Source: Chloroflexi bacterium OLB13
GTDB lineage: Bacteria; Chloroflexota; Anaerolineae; Aggregatilineales; Phototrophicaceae
Length of the DNA: 64,000 bases
Direction: 5' to 3'
Assembly: GCA_001567485.1 (NCBI GenBank)
Contig: JZRA01000016.1
Location: forward strand, 1-64,000
This document shows positions 9,428 to 18,073 of the stretch, piece by piece (positions within the stretch are counted from its first letter, which is position 1; the number at the start of each line of letters is the position of its first letter). The notes beneath the pieces were generated by a model. It worked only from the letters and a program-made list of their open reading frames with translations, searched no databases and was not told the origin of the DNA. Both the position numbers and the translations under genes were made by a program.

Positions 9428-10729
9428 ATGCGTGTATATCTGCGCATTCTTACAGTCGTATGGTTGCTGGCACTCAGTGCTTTGACCGGTGCACAGGACG
9501 CATCCGATCTGTTTGGGCAGGGTGTGATCGCATACATCGGCACGGATCATAACGTCTATATTCTGCGGCCCGGAATCGACGAACATCCAACAGCGCTCAC
9601 CTCGGACAGCGCACGCAACCGGCGGTATGTCTTTCCGACATGGTCGACGGATGACCGACTCGCGTTCTTCTGCTGCGATCTCACGTTTTCCGACAATTTC
9701 GTGTTGCAGGTGTTCGTCGCATCATCCGACCTGACCGCGGCAAAACTGCTGTATGAGGCGGAGAACGAAGGTTATACCTATGCCTACTGGTCACCCAGCG
9801 CCTGCGACGAAGGATCGATCTGCCGTGATCTCGCGGTTTTGGTGACGCGGCTCAGCGACACGTTCAAGGTGGAGCTGATCCGGCAGTCTGATGGGATGGT
9901 ATCGGTTCGCACGGCAGGTACCGGCGCGCCCTTCTACTTTAGCTGGAACGGCGACGGGCATCGGATGTTGTGGCATCGAAACAACCGGCAGGTATCACTC
10001 TTCGACACCGCGTCCAGTGCAGAAGCGAGCGATCTTTCCGTCGTGCCCAACGGGTTTCAGGCGCCAGCTTGGGCGCCGACCGGGGACAAAGCCGCTCTCG
10101 TTCTCGCCGAGGGGCAGACGCAGACGAATGCCCTCGTTATCATCGACGGAGACAGCCAGACCGTTCTCGTGCGGGGGATTCCGCAATTCGTGCGGGGATT
10201 TCCCAATACAGTCGCGATGAGCTGGTCACCAGATGGAAAGTACATCGCATATCGTGCGGTGAACCGGCTTGGGGCCAGCACACTGCTCGTCGTTGATGTC
10301 GAGACGGCCCAACTTACGGTAAGTTCTGATGATCTTGACGTCCTCGCCTTCTTTTGGTCGCCAGATAGCAAAAAGATCGCCTACATCACGCCGGGAACAC
10401 AAGGAGAACCAAGCGCAAACGGCGGTATTGTGACCCGGATTCAGGACGCGCCGGCCCCTATCTTCACGTGGTCGATCCTTGACGTTGAAAACGAGACCGA
10501 GACCGACCTTGCGACCTTCATCCCGACATCGAGCATGTTGTATTTCCTCGCCTATTTCGACCAGTTTTCACAGAGTCACCGGGTTTGGTCACCGGATGGG
10601 CGACACCTTACGTATGCCGAGCAGGTCGAAGGCGCTCCGTCATTAATCTCCGTCCTTGACACACAGTCAGACCGTCCAGTAGTTTGGAACCCGGCACACG
10701 GTGAATTCTCGACTTGGAGCTTCAATTAG
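9428..10729 (+). CDS. Secreted TolB/WD40-like beta-propeller protein
   Basis: A 433-residue exported protein. The first 24 residues form a signal peptide ending near LTGAQDA. The rest is a beta-propeller of the TolB/PD40 type: repeated blades contain WSPDGKYIAYR, FWSPDSKKIAYITPG and WSPDGRHLTYAEQ. Such propellers are commonly periplasmic or surface scaffolds; no catalytic residues are evident. The start is ATG 9428 preceded by GAGGATG. The next gene, a LysM peptidase, begins three bases after the stop, so the propeller, peptidase and SH3b protein are probably co-transcribed and act together at the cell envelope. Confidence 0.88.
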   Translation: MRVYLRILTVVWLLALSALTGAQDASDLFGQGVIAYIGTDHNVYILRPGIDEHPTALTSDSARNRRYVFPTWSTDDRLAFFCCDLTFSDNFVLQVFVASSDLTAAKLLYEAENEGYTYAYWSPSACDEGSICRDLAVLVTRLSDTFKVELIRQSDGMVSVRTAGTGAPFYFSWNGDGHRMLWHRNNRQVSLFDTASSAEASDLSVVPNGFQAPAWAPTGDKAALVLAEGQTQTNALVIIDGDSQTVLVRGIPQFVRGFPNTVAMSWSPDGKYIAYRAVNRLGASTLLVVDVETAQLTVSSDDLDVLAFFWSPDSKKIAYITPGTQGEPSANGGIVTRIQDAPAPIFTWSILDVENETETDLATFIPTSSMLYFLAYFDQFSQSHRVWSPDGRHLTYAEQVEGAPSLISVLDTQSDRPVVWNPAHGEFSTWSFN

Positions 10730-10732
10730 CCC

Positions 10733-12292
10733 TTGAAACGTGTTGCATTTGGATTGATCGTCCTTCTCGCTGCGGCCTGCACCAACGCGCCGGAGTCACG
10801 CGTTGTCTTTGTCACGGCGACACCAAGCATCATCCCCCCCGACGCACCGACAGATGCTCAACCTCCAGTCGTGACGGTTGGCACAGCTGATCCCGCCGAT
10901 ACGGCGGCCACCTTGGCAAGCGGAGGACTTCAACTCGCGTCCGCTTCACAGGAAACGCGTGTCCACACCGTGAACGCCGGTGAAACCCTATTTGCCATCG
11001 CAGAGCAGTACGAAACGACCGTGGATACCCTTGTTGAACTCAACCAACTGGAGAATCCAGACCTCTTGTTCGTTGGACAGCAGCTGCGCGTTCCCGGCGG
11101 GCCAACCCTGATTACGCCATCAGTTCAGCTCTTGCCCGTGGGCAGTCTTGTGCGCGGCCCCGCCAGCCCACGGCAGTCAGCCGGGTTGACAGCACGTTTC
11201 TCCGGCTACTTCGCTGGCCTTACAGAACCTGTCGAAGACCGTACGGCGACCGGTGATCGCGTAATGCATTCGCTGTCGGCGGCACAGATCATTGACCGGG
11301 TGGCTGTTGAAAACAGTGTCGATCCGCGCGTGCTGCTGGCGACGCTGGAATATCGAGCCGGGTGGATCACGCAATCAAACCCGGCTAACGTTCGTGAGCC
11401 ACTCGTAGACATTGAGGACTCGCTTCCCGTCAACCGCACCGGTTTGTATCGGCAGGTCTCATGGCTCGCCAACGAGTTGAATCGTGGCTACTACCAACAC
11501 AAGTACGGCGATCTAACAATTCTCGAGCTTGATGGTGGCATACGCCTCCAGATCGATCCCAGTTTGAACTCCGAAACCGTGGCGATACTGCGCGCCCTAT
11601 CGTTGGGTAGAACCGCTGCCGACTGGTTAGCTGACGTCAGCCTGTCGGGTTGGTATGCGACATACATTCAACTTTTTGGTGAACCTCAGTCGATAGATGA
11701 TGCACTCTGGATACAACCTGTAAGACTGGCGCTGCCGTTTACACGCGGGGAGACATGGCTGTTCACGGGCGGGCCCCACGGCGGGTGGGGTTCAGGCAGC
11801 GCGTGGTCTGCGCTCGATTTCGCACCGCCGGATGAGTCGAACGACGACCTGTGCTACATCTCGGAATTTCCGGCTCGCGCCTCAGCCGACGGGGTTATTG
11901 CGTATCGGGATACCGGAACGCTGATTCTAGATCTCGATGGCGACGGTGACGAACGCACTGGATGGACACTGTTCTACCTGCACCTGACCACGGACAGCAT
12001 GCCTCCACTGGGCACCCGCGTCACGGCCGGTGATCCGCTCGGTTTCCCCTCGTGCGAAGGCGGTGTATCGACGGCGACGCACCTTCACATCGCCCGCCGG
12101 TACAACGGCGAGTGGATCCCTGCGGACTGTTCGGCGTGTGCTGGCGGTTCTGCGTTTAGCTTCACCTTAGGCGGCTGGGAAAGTGTAGGTCTCGCAGGTC
12201 AAGAATATCAGGGCAGGCTCGTCCGGGGTGTGGACGAGCGTGTAGCAGAACAAACTCGAACCGATCCGATCAACAGAGTTACCCATGACTAG
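10733..12292 (+). CDS. LysM lipoprotein with lysozyme-like segment and LasA-type M23 endopeptidase domain
   Basis: A 519-residue lipoprotein starting at TTG 10733, with lipobox LAAAC at residues 12-16. After a Thr/Pro-rich linker, a LysM domain (about 78-122) has the signature HTVNAGETLFAIAEQY and GQQLRVP. The middle (about 155-340) includes a stretch DPRVLLATLEYRAG that resembles the start of lysozyme-like transglycosylase folds. The C-terminal M23 domain has zinc ligands His349 and Asp362 with exactly 12 residues between them, plus HLH at 450-452. That H-x12-D spacing is known from LasA/beta-lytic peptidases (M23A), not the usual HxxxD of LytM (M23B). The likely role is peptide-crosslink cleavage in cell walls, its own or those of other cells. 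The 3' end overlaps the SH3b gene by eight bases. Confidence 0.85.
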   Translation: MKRVAFGLIVLLAAACTNAPESRVVFVTATPSIIPPDAPTDAQPPVVTVGTADPADTAATLASGGLQLASASQETRVHTVNAGETLFAIAEQYETTVDTLVELNQLENPDLLFVGQQLRVPGGPTLITPSVQLLPVGSLVRGPASPRQSAGLTARFSGYFAGLTEPVEDRTATGDRVMHSLSAAQIIDRVAVENSVDPRVLLATLEYRAGWITQSNPANVREPLVDIEDSLPVNRTGLYRQVSWLANELNRGYYQHKYGDLTILELDGGIRLQIDPSLNSETVAILRALSLGRTAADWLADVSLSGWYATYIQLFGEPQSIDDALWIQPVRLALPFTRGETWLFTGGPHGGWGSGSAWSALDFAPPDESNDDLCYISEFPARASADGVIAYRDTGTLILDLDGDGDERTGWTLFYLHLTTDSMPPLGTRVTAGDPLGFPSCEGGVSTATHLHIARRYNGEWIPADCSACAGGSAFSFTLGGWESVGLAGQEYQGRLVRGVDERVAEQTRTDPINRVTHD

Positions 12293-13085
12293 AAACCCCT
12301 CATCATCAAAGCGGTTTGCCACGTTTGCGACCGCTTCCATGGCACTCTTGCTGTTGGTTGGGCCAGCCGCGGCGCAGGTGGAGCCAACACCGATTGTCGT
12401 ACAGCTTGCGACGGCCACGCCGCTTCCAGTACTCGGCGCCCCTTCGCCGACGCCAGTTGTCCCCGATCCAACCGCGACCGAAATTGGGCCGACGCAGATC
12501 GAGGCGCTATCGAGTGTCAATGTACGTGCAGAAGCTTCGACCGAAGCGGCTCGCCTCGGACTCATCGTCCCCGGTGAGCGATATGCGGCGACCGGCCGCT
12601 ATTTCCGTTGGATCCAGTTTCGTTATCCTAACTCGCCGTCTGGTTATGGGTGGGTGTATGACGAACTCGTTCAGATCATCGGCGATCCCAGCCTCATCCC
12701 GGATTTGTCCGTCTCACAGGCCCCCACCGATCCGCTTGTGGCGGCGGCGACTCAGACAGCAGCAGCAATCGTCTCGCAGCCCGGTGGCGATCTGACCGCG
12801 ACGGCGAACGCGCGCGTGCTATCCGGCCCGGTCGGCGTTGATCCAAACGCAACAGCGGCCGACGTTCTCGTCGATGCTCAGGGAATCGAACGCCTCCCGA
12901 CATTCACGCCTGTACCGAACATCGACGAAGACATCGCCGCCGCGTCCGTTCAGCCCACAGCCACGACCGAGCCGTCGCTCCTGCCGATCGCACTCGAACC
13001 GGGTGGGGTTCCACCGCTAGTGCCAATCGTCGTCCTTATCGGCTCCGGCATGCTTGGACTGATCCTCAGTTTCCGGCGGCGTTAG
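12285..13085 (+). CDS. Membrane-anchored SH3b domain protein
   Basis: A 266-residue protein with an N-terminal signal peptide (cleavage near AAAQ, residue 30) and a Pro/Thr linker. One bacterial SH3 domain (about 75-130) has SSVNVRAEAST and GYGWVYDELVQ. A long low-complexity Ala/Thr/Pro stalk follows, then a C-terminal hydrophobic helix ending in LSFRRR that should anchor the protein in the membrane. SH3b domains usually bind peptidoglycan peptides. The ATG lies inside the end of the LysM peptidase gene (8-base overlap), so translation is probably coupled. I infer that the propeller, peptidase and this protein form a wall-remodelling set. Confidence 0.85.
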   Translation: MTRNPSSSKRFATFATASMALLLLVGPAAAQVEPTPIVVQLATATPLPVLGAPSPTPVVPDPTATEIGPTQIEALSSVNVRAEASTEAARLGLIVPGERYAATGRYFRWIQFRYPNSPSGYGWVYDELVQIIGDPSLIPDLSVSQAPTDPLVAAATQTAAAIVSQPGGDLTATANARVLSGPVGVDPNATAADVLVDAQGIERLPTFTPVPNIDEDIAAASVQPTATTEPSLLPIALEPGGVPPLVPIVVLIGSGMLGLILSFRRR

Positions 13086-13155
13086 CCGGATGTGGCATTG
13101 AATCACGCGCGATTGTCCGTATCATTGCAGCCATTCTCCGTTACAAGGTTGCATC

Positions 13156-14484
13156 ATGTCGTTTTCGCTCGATGGATTCAAAGCGCATCTGTCTGCTGCC
13201 GGCTACGTTCATCGTGATACGCCGCTGTTGGAACGATCCGATCTCTACTCGACAAAGGGCGGCGACCGCGTAATCTCGCGCCTGCTGACGCTCAATCATC
13301 ATGGGGTCGAATACGCGTTGCGCCCGGAGTTCACCGCTTCCGCCGTGCGCGGCTATGGCGCTGCGTCTGACGCTGTCGTACGATGGCAGTTCGGCGGCCC
13401 GGTATTCTCGGATCTGTTCGCAGTCGCGGATCGTCCGTTTCAGCGTGAGAGCGTTGGGGCCGAGCTTATCGGTTTCAACGGGCCGGGTGCGGATAGCGAG
13501 ATCATCGGTCTGACTGCGTCGGGTTTGCTTGCACAAGGGATTTCCGACTTCACGATTGCAATCGGCCATGCGGGCCTATCGCGGGTTCTCATCGAACGCT
13601 TCACGACCGATCCCGAACTAGTCCAACTTCTGCTTAACCAATGTGACACACTCCGGCTTGAGGACGGATTCAAAGTGGCAGTTGGCCGTGTAAACGATTA
13701 TTTGGCCGTACGTTCACATGAAGTCCACAGTGTGGAACCAGCGCTTGAGTACATTGATGCCCGATCTTTGGATGCATACATCGCCGGCCGGCGGCGGCGG
13801 GATATTCAGGATCGATTGGCGGAAAAACGCCGGCGCGCGGCGAGCGCCAGCGCCGTTATGAGCGCGCTGGAATTCCTCGCTGAATGGGTCACGATACGTT
13901 CAACGGCGTCAACCGCACTAGCACAGATTTATCAGCTGGGTGACGATAACCCGGCGGTTGCAGGAATCGCCGCCGATTTGCGGACGACACTGGACTTGCT
14001 CGATGTTTACGGTATCCCATCTGGCGCGATCCTCCTCCAGCCGCATCTGAACCGGATTTGGGAGTATTACAGCGGCATCGTGTTTGAGTTCCAGTCAGCC
14101 GATGGATTATCGTTAGGCGGCGGGGGCCGCTATGACGGGCTGGTGCGCCTGCTCGGTGGGAAAGAATCGCCGGCCGTCGGGTTTCAGCTCAATGTCGACG
14201 CACTAACAGCAAAATACGGGGTGTCGGCCTCAAGCACGGCGGTGACCCATGTACAGGGATCGCGTGCCGCGGCCCCGAACCTCGTGTGGTGGGCGTGTGC
14301 GCTTCGAGAGCGTGGCATCACCGCAGTCCTCGATGAGTACACGCCAGATACGCAGATCGGCGCTGACCATGCCGTGGTGATCCATTCCGAGTCGGGTGAC
14401 GCCATGTATGCAGGAAGCACCTATACACGGACAGATATTGAGGAATTGTGCGCGGCTATTGTTGGACACAAATCGCATGGATGA
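13156..14484 (+). CDS. hisZ: ATP phosphoribosyltransferase regulatory subunit HisZ (HisRS-like)
   Basis: A 442-residue class II aminoacyl-tRNA-synthetase-like protein. It retains motif-2-like YALRPEFTASAVRGYG, the HisRS-A segment EYYSGIVFEFQ and motif-3-like GGGGRYDGLVRLLGG. It is followed directly by hisG with an 8-base overlap. HisZ paralogues of HisRS lack tRNA charging and serve as the regulatory subunit of ATP phosphoribosyltransferase, the first step of histidine synthesis. The hisG linkage favours HisZ over a true HisRS. The start ATG follows AAGG by seven bases. The C-terminal 75 residues are not a well-formed anticodon-binding domain by eye. Confidence 0.87.
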   Translation: MSFSLDGFKAHLSAAGYVHRDTPLLERSDLYSTKGGDRVISRLLTLNHHGVEYALRPEFTASAVRGYGAASDAVVRWQFGGPVFSDLFAVADRPFQRESVGAELIGFNGPGADSEIIGLTASGLLAQGISDFTIAIGHAGLSRVLIERFTTDPELVQLLLNQCDTLRLEDGFKVAVGRVNDYLAVRSHEVHSVEPALEYIDARSLDAYIAGRRRRDIQDRLAEKRRRAASASAVMSALEFLAEWVTIRSTASTALAQIYQLGDDNPAVAGIAADLRTTLDLLDVYGIPSGAILLQPHLNRIWEYYSGIVFEFQSADGLSLGGGGRYDGLVRLLGGKESPAVGFQLNVDALTAKYGVSASSTAVTHVQGSRAAAPNLVWWACALRERGITAVLDEYTPDTQIGADHAVVIHSESGDAMYAGSTYTRTDIEELCAAIVGHKSHG

Positions 14485-15493
14485 TCGCGTTCTACTAGCA
14501 CTTCCCAGCAAAGGCGCCATCGCTGAGCCAACGCTGAACTTCTTGCGTGACGCCGGACTGCGAGTCGATAAGCCTAACGAGCGGCAGTACGTCGGTTCAG
14601 TGCCGGCGATTTCGGGCTTGTCGGTGCTTTTTCAGCGTGTGAAGGACGTTGTGTATAAGGTCGCAGACGGCACGGTGCAGCTAGGCATCACCGGATTAGA
14701 TGTTGTACGCGAGAACCCGAGCGATGAGATCGTGCTGCTGCATCCGGAGCTTGGCTACGGTCATTGTCAGCTTGTCGTCGCGGTGCCTGAGGACTGGGTT
14801 GACGTCACGACCATGACGGATCTTGTTGAGATCGCGTCCGACTTTCGCCGCCTGTATGGGCGGACGATGCGTGTAGCAACGACGTATGCGCACATGACAC
14901 GGGACTACTTCCATGCGCGCGGCCTGCATTACTTCACCCTGGTGAAAGCTGAAGGAGCGATTGAGGCGGCGCCCACGATCGGATATGCGGATATCATCGT
15001 CGATCTGGTTCAAACCGGGACAACCCTGCGCGAGAATCATTTGCGGCCGCTTTCAGACGGCACAATCGTTGAGGCGCAAGCGTGCTTGATCGCCAACCGC
15101 ACCGCGTTGAAAAGCTCGCCTCATGCGCTGAAGGTCGCACAGCACATGCTTGAGTTCATCGACGCGGCGCTGCTTGGGCGACGGTATCGTCAATTGACCG
15201 TCAACATCCGCGGCGTCAGCCCGGAGGATGTCGCGGCGAAGGTCAGTGGTTCGGAACTTACGCGCGGGCTGCGTGGGCCGACCATCGCGCCGATTTTCGG
15301 AGTCGCACAAAGCGAGCAGGCGGACTCTTGGTATACGGTGACTCTCAACGTTGAAGCGCACCATGTGCTGGAGGCGGTGACTCATTTGCGTTCCGTGGGC
15401 AGCTCCGAGATTGTCGTCAGCCCGGTCAACGCGATCTTTCTGAATGAGAGTCACAGCTTTCAGTGCGTCCTCAACGAACTGGGCCTAGCGTAG
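14477..15493 (+). CDS. hisG: ATP phosphoribosyltransferase HisG, apparently long form
   Basis: Catalyses ATP + PRPP to phosphoribosyl-ATP, the committed step of histidine synthesis. The start ATG 14477 lies inside the end of hisZ; MDDRVLLALPSKGAI matches the family N-terminus. The PRPP-binding segment VDLVQTGTTLRENHLR is present. At 338 residues it is much longer than the roughly 200-230-residue short HisG that normally depends on HisZ. Residues from about 250 (YRQLTVNIRG onward, ending VVSPVNAIFLNES) look like the ACT-like C-terminal regulatory domain of long HisG. Having both a long HisG and HisZ is unusual. The last nine bases overlap the convergent kinase-fold gene. Confidence 0.93.
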   Translation: MDDRVLLALPSKGAIAEPTLNFLRDAGLRVDKPNERQYVGSVPAISGLSVLFQRVKDVVYKVADGTVQLGITGLDVVRENPSDEIVLLHPELGYGHCQLVVAVPEDWVDVTTMTDLVEIASDFRRLYGRTMRVATTYAHMTRDYFHARGLHYFTLVKAEGAIEAAPTIGYADIIVDLVQTGTTLRENHLRPLSDGTIVEAQACLIANRTALKSSPHALKVAQHMLEFIDAALLGRRYRQLTVNIRGVSPEDVAAKVSGSELTRGLRGPTIAPIFGVAQSEQADSWYTVTLNVEAHHVLEAVTHLRSVGSSEIVVSPVNAIFLNESHSFQCVLNELGLA

Positions 15494-16720
15494 ATCGTCT
15501 GAAATCTCTGCGAGCAGGCGATCCAATCGCGAAGCGCCATCCGCGGTCTCGCTGCCAAACTCCACACAATGCGACAGGCCGAGAAGAGCGATCTCAGGCC
15601 GAAACGTCGTCAGGTTCATCGTCAAGAGCGGACAGCACATGAGCGCCAACCTGAGACGCTCGGCCCAGCGCGGAGACAGACTACCTTCAGCATGCAGCCG
15701 GTGAACGATGGGGCGCAGGCAGTGTTCAATCTTGCTTGACCAGAACATCGCACGTAGTGGATTCAAGCTGTAGTTATGGGTGACGATCCACGTGTCACCC
15801 GTAACATCGAGGTGAATCTGAAGTGTTTGCGCTTCTTCGTCAGGGAAGTACATCCACATCGCATACGCGTTGTGATACAACGGCTTGACGAGGTCGAGCA
15901 GCGGATCATGCCGGCCGGCAAACGCCGGGTCGAAGTACGTCAGTCCCCCGGCGGAGTAAAAGACGTTGCCATTGTGTGCATCGCCATGTCCTATGATCGA
16001 CGGCCCGGATTGAGCAGGGTTGAGCATAGCAATCGCGCGTGTTACCAGTTCTTGCAGTGTCGCCGTGAATTCATGCCCATTGATGACCCAGCGACGGGAT
16101 AACAGCGTCGCGGCGTCAACTGTCATTCCGGGGACATGAACCTGTACATCGACGCCATAAAAGCGATCGAACCGGCCGCCCGTTAACCGATGCCAGAAAA
16201 GTTGGTGGATCGGCGCACTCTTGTGCGTCTCCGCGCCGACGTAGGAGAGCGAGTCACAGTAGCGCTCGTACAACGCACGATCTTCCGCCGCTTGTGCATC
16301 ACCTAAGGCCCGTGCCAATTCGCCACCAAAGTTCTGCCGGCGCTCGATATCGCGCGCGACGTCAAACACGGGAGGATCGTGGATGATCGGATATACCAGA
16401 AGCTGCTGCCCGTCGCGTGTCGAGGAGTACAGCGGCCGAATCACCGGATAGGCTGCATCCGCTAAGAGCGCGGCGTTGTAGTACTCGCTGATCGCGCTGT
16501 CCTGTTCCACATGCGTCTTAAAGAACAGGCGCCGGCCATCAGAGGCCGTCAGAAATCCATTGAACGAGTTCAGTGACGTCGCTTGGGGACGCAGTTCCAA
16601 ACCCGTTACTCCCAAGTCAGGAAACAGCCGGCCAATGACATCGAGAAGCAGCGCTTCCGCTGCTGGTTTGTCCTCGAACTGAAGGCGTTGAATCCGGACA
16701 AGCGCTTCCGACCCGTGCAC
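15485..16720 (-). CDS. Aminoglycoside-phosphotransferase-fold kinase of unknown substrate
   Basis: A 411-residue protein of the APH/choline-kinase fold. The Brenner-type catalytic loop IIGHGDAHNGNVF contains the catalytic Asp and Asn, and the metal-binding segment YFDPAFAGRHDPLLDLV follows. An N-terminal lobe lysine is probably the one in RRLFFKTH. The substrate cannot be read from sequence; the family includes small-molecule, sugar and antibiotic kinases. It starts at GTG 16720, two bases after the stop of the HisD-like gene, and closes the leftward unit pheA-asd-sqdB-hisD-like-kinase. The tight linkage suggests a metabolic rather than a resistance role. The 3' end overlaps hisG by nine bases. 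Confidence 0.82.
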   Translation of the reverse strand: MHGSEALVRIQRLQFEDKPAAEALLLDVIGRLFPDLGVTGLELRPQATSLNSFNGFLTASDGRRLFFKTHVEQDSAISEYYNAALLADAAYPVIRPLYSSTRDGQQLLVYPIIHDPPVFDVARDIERRQNFGGELARALGDAQAAEDRALYERYCDSLSYVGAETHKSAPIHQLFWHRLTGGRFDRFYGVDVQVHVPGMTVDAATLLSRRWVINGHEFTATLQELVTRAIAMLNPAQSGPSIIGHGDAHNGNVFYSAGGLTYFDPAFAGRHDPLLDLVKPLYHNAYAMWMYFPDEEAQTLQIHLDVTGDTWIVTHNYSLNPLRAMFWSSKIEHCLRPIVHRLHAEGSLSPRWAERLRLALMCCPLLTMNLTTFRPEIALLGLSHCVEFGSETADGASRLDRLLAEISDDLR

Positions 16721-16722
16721 GC

Positions 16723-18033
16723 TTAGAAGCCCATGATCTCGTTACGCTTGCGGATCGCCATCGCATGCGCAGGGAAATCTTCGTAGTCCGCGAGTGTGGC
16801 GACGGCCTCACGCAGCGCGTCGTATCCATCGCGCGAGAGGTAGCCGATTCCCGACCGCTTCAAGAAATCCCAGACACTTACCGACGAGTACGTCCGCGCG
16901 AACCCGCCTGTGGGGAGAATGGCATTCAGGCCAAGCGCATAGTTCGCCGCTGGGATAGGCGTCATCGGCCCCAACAGTATCTCGCCGGCGTTCTCGATAC
17001 GATTGAGCGTGACGAACGGCTCTGCGGTAAGCAGTTCAAGGTGCTCAGGCGCGTATTCATTCGTGAACGCAATGGACTCGGCGAGGCTGTTTGTGAGCAT
17101 CACGCCGCCGTAACTTCCCAGAACCTTCGTCACGAATGCGCGCCGCCATTCCGGAAGTTCAGCGATGTAGCCGGGAAGTAGTTCAAGGACTGCGTTCGCG
17201 ACCTGCTCGCTGTGCGTGACGACCAGCGCTGCCGAATCCGGGCCATGTTCTGCCTCGACGAGCAGATCCAAGGCGACGAGACGTGGGTCGGCATGCTCAT
17301 CGGCAAGAATGATCGACTCACTTGGGCCAGCCGGCAGTCCGACGTCGAACGTGCCGTACAATAGGCGTTTCGCGGCCGACACATAGCTGCTTCCGGGGCC
17401 GACAACCTTATCCACGCGAGGTAGGGTGGCCGTTCCGTAGGCAAGCGCGGCGATTGCCTGCATGCCGCCAACCGCGTACACCTCGCTCACGCCAGCGACC
17501 TCTGCGGCTACCAGCGCGGCAGGATCGGGCTTGCCGTCCGGCGCAGGGGGTGTGACGACCACGACCCGCTTTACGCCAGCAACGATGGCCGGAACGCTCA
17601 ACATCAACATGACGGATGGAAACGCGCCTTTGCCGCGCGGCACATACAGCCCGACGCTCGTCACGGGCGTCACTTTTTCACCCGCCATGATGCCCGGCTT
17701 CACCTCGGTGAACCACATCGGTTCGGGCATCTGGTGCTCATGAAACTCGCGAATGTTGTCATGCGCCAATTCGATCGCGGCGATAACGTCCGCCGGAACT
17801 GCTTCGCGTGCTGCCTTAAATTGCTCGGCCGTTACCCGAAGATTGGCAGCAGTGAATTCGGGAGCATCGAACTTGCGCGCATATTCCACGACAGCGTCGT
17901 CTCCGCGCTCGCGAATAGCGGCGACGACCTGCTGGGCGAGGGGAAGCAGATCAGCGATATCTTGCTCCGAGCGGCGCATGACCAACGCGCGCTCTTCTGC
18001 ACTCATGCTGCTCAGTCTCCGCATTTTGATCAT
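16723..18033 (-). CDS. Histidinol dehydrogenase family protein with altered metal site
   Basis: A 436-residue HisD-fold NAD-dependent dehydrogenase. The family segments PRGKGAFPSVMLML, VGPGSSYVSAAKR, EAEHGPDSAALV and EYAPEHLELL are all present. True HisD binds zinc through Gln259, His262, Asp360 and His419 (E. coli numbering), and His367 contacts substrate. Here the aligned positions read Glu260, His263, Asn364 and a C-terminal His (FPAHAM), and NHVLPT has become NAILPT (Ala371). The Glu-His catalytic pair in APEHL is kept. So a true histidinol dehydrogenase is doubtful, and a different alcohol or sugar-alcohol substrate is possible. I choose ATG 18033, 11 bases after AAGGA; the open frame extends further upstream, but those codons lack family similarity. 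It lies 40 bases after sqdB. Confidence 0.88.
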   Translation of the reverse strand: MIKMRRLSSMSAEERALVMRRSEQDIADLLPLAQQVVAAIRERGDDAVVEYARKFDAPEFTAANLRVTAEQFKAAREAVPADVIAAIELAHDNIREFHEHQMPEPMWFTEVKPGIMAGEKVTPVTSVGLYVPRGKGAFPSVMLMLSVPAIVAGVKRVVVVTPPAPDGKPDPAALVAAEVAGVSEVYAVGGMQAIAALAYGTATLPRVDKVVGPGSSYVSAAKRLLYGTFDVGLPAGPSESIILADEHADPRLVALDLLVEAEHGPDSAALVVTHSEQVANAVLELLPGYIAELPEWRRAFVTKVLGSYGGVMLTNSLAESIAFTNEYAPEHLELLTAEPFVTLNRIENAGEILLGPMTPIPAANYALGLNAILPTGGFARTYSSVSVWDFLKRSGIGYLSRDGYDALREAVATLADYEDFPAHAMAIRKRNEIMGF

Positions 18034-18073
18034 GGGTGTGTGTGTCCTTGTTTGAATACGCTGACGTAACGTG

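Noticed and set aside
13156-14484. A true histidyl-tRNA synthetase
   Set aside because: Overlap with hisG and lack of a well-formed anticodon-binding domain favour HisZ.
15485-16720. Aminoglycoside resistance gene
   Set aside because: Only the general kinase fold is shared, and the gene sits at the end of a biosynthetic unit with no mobile element nearby.
16723-18033. Sulfopropanediol dehydrogenase HpsN, suggested by the HisD fold beside sqdB
   Set aside because: From memory HpsN keeps the QAEHG and NHVLPT segments that this protein lacks; I cannot run the alignment, so I left the substrate open.
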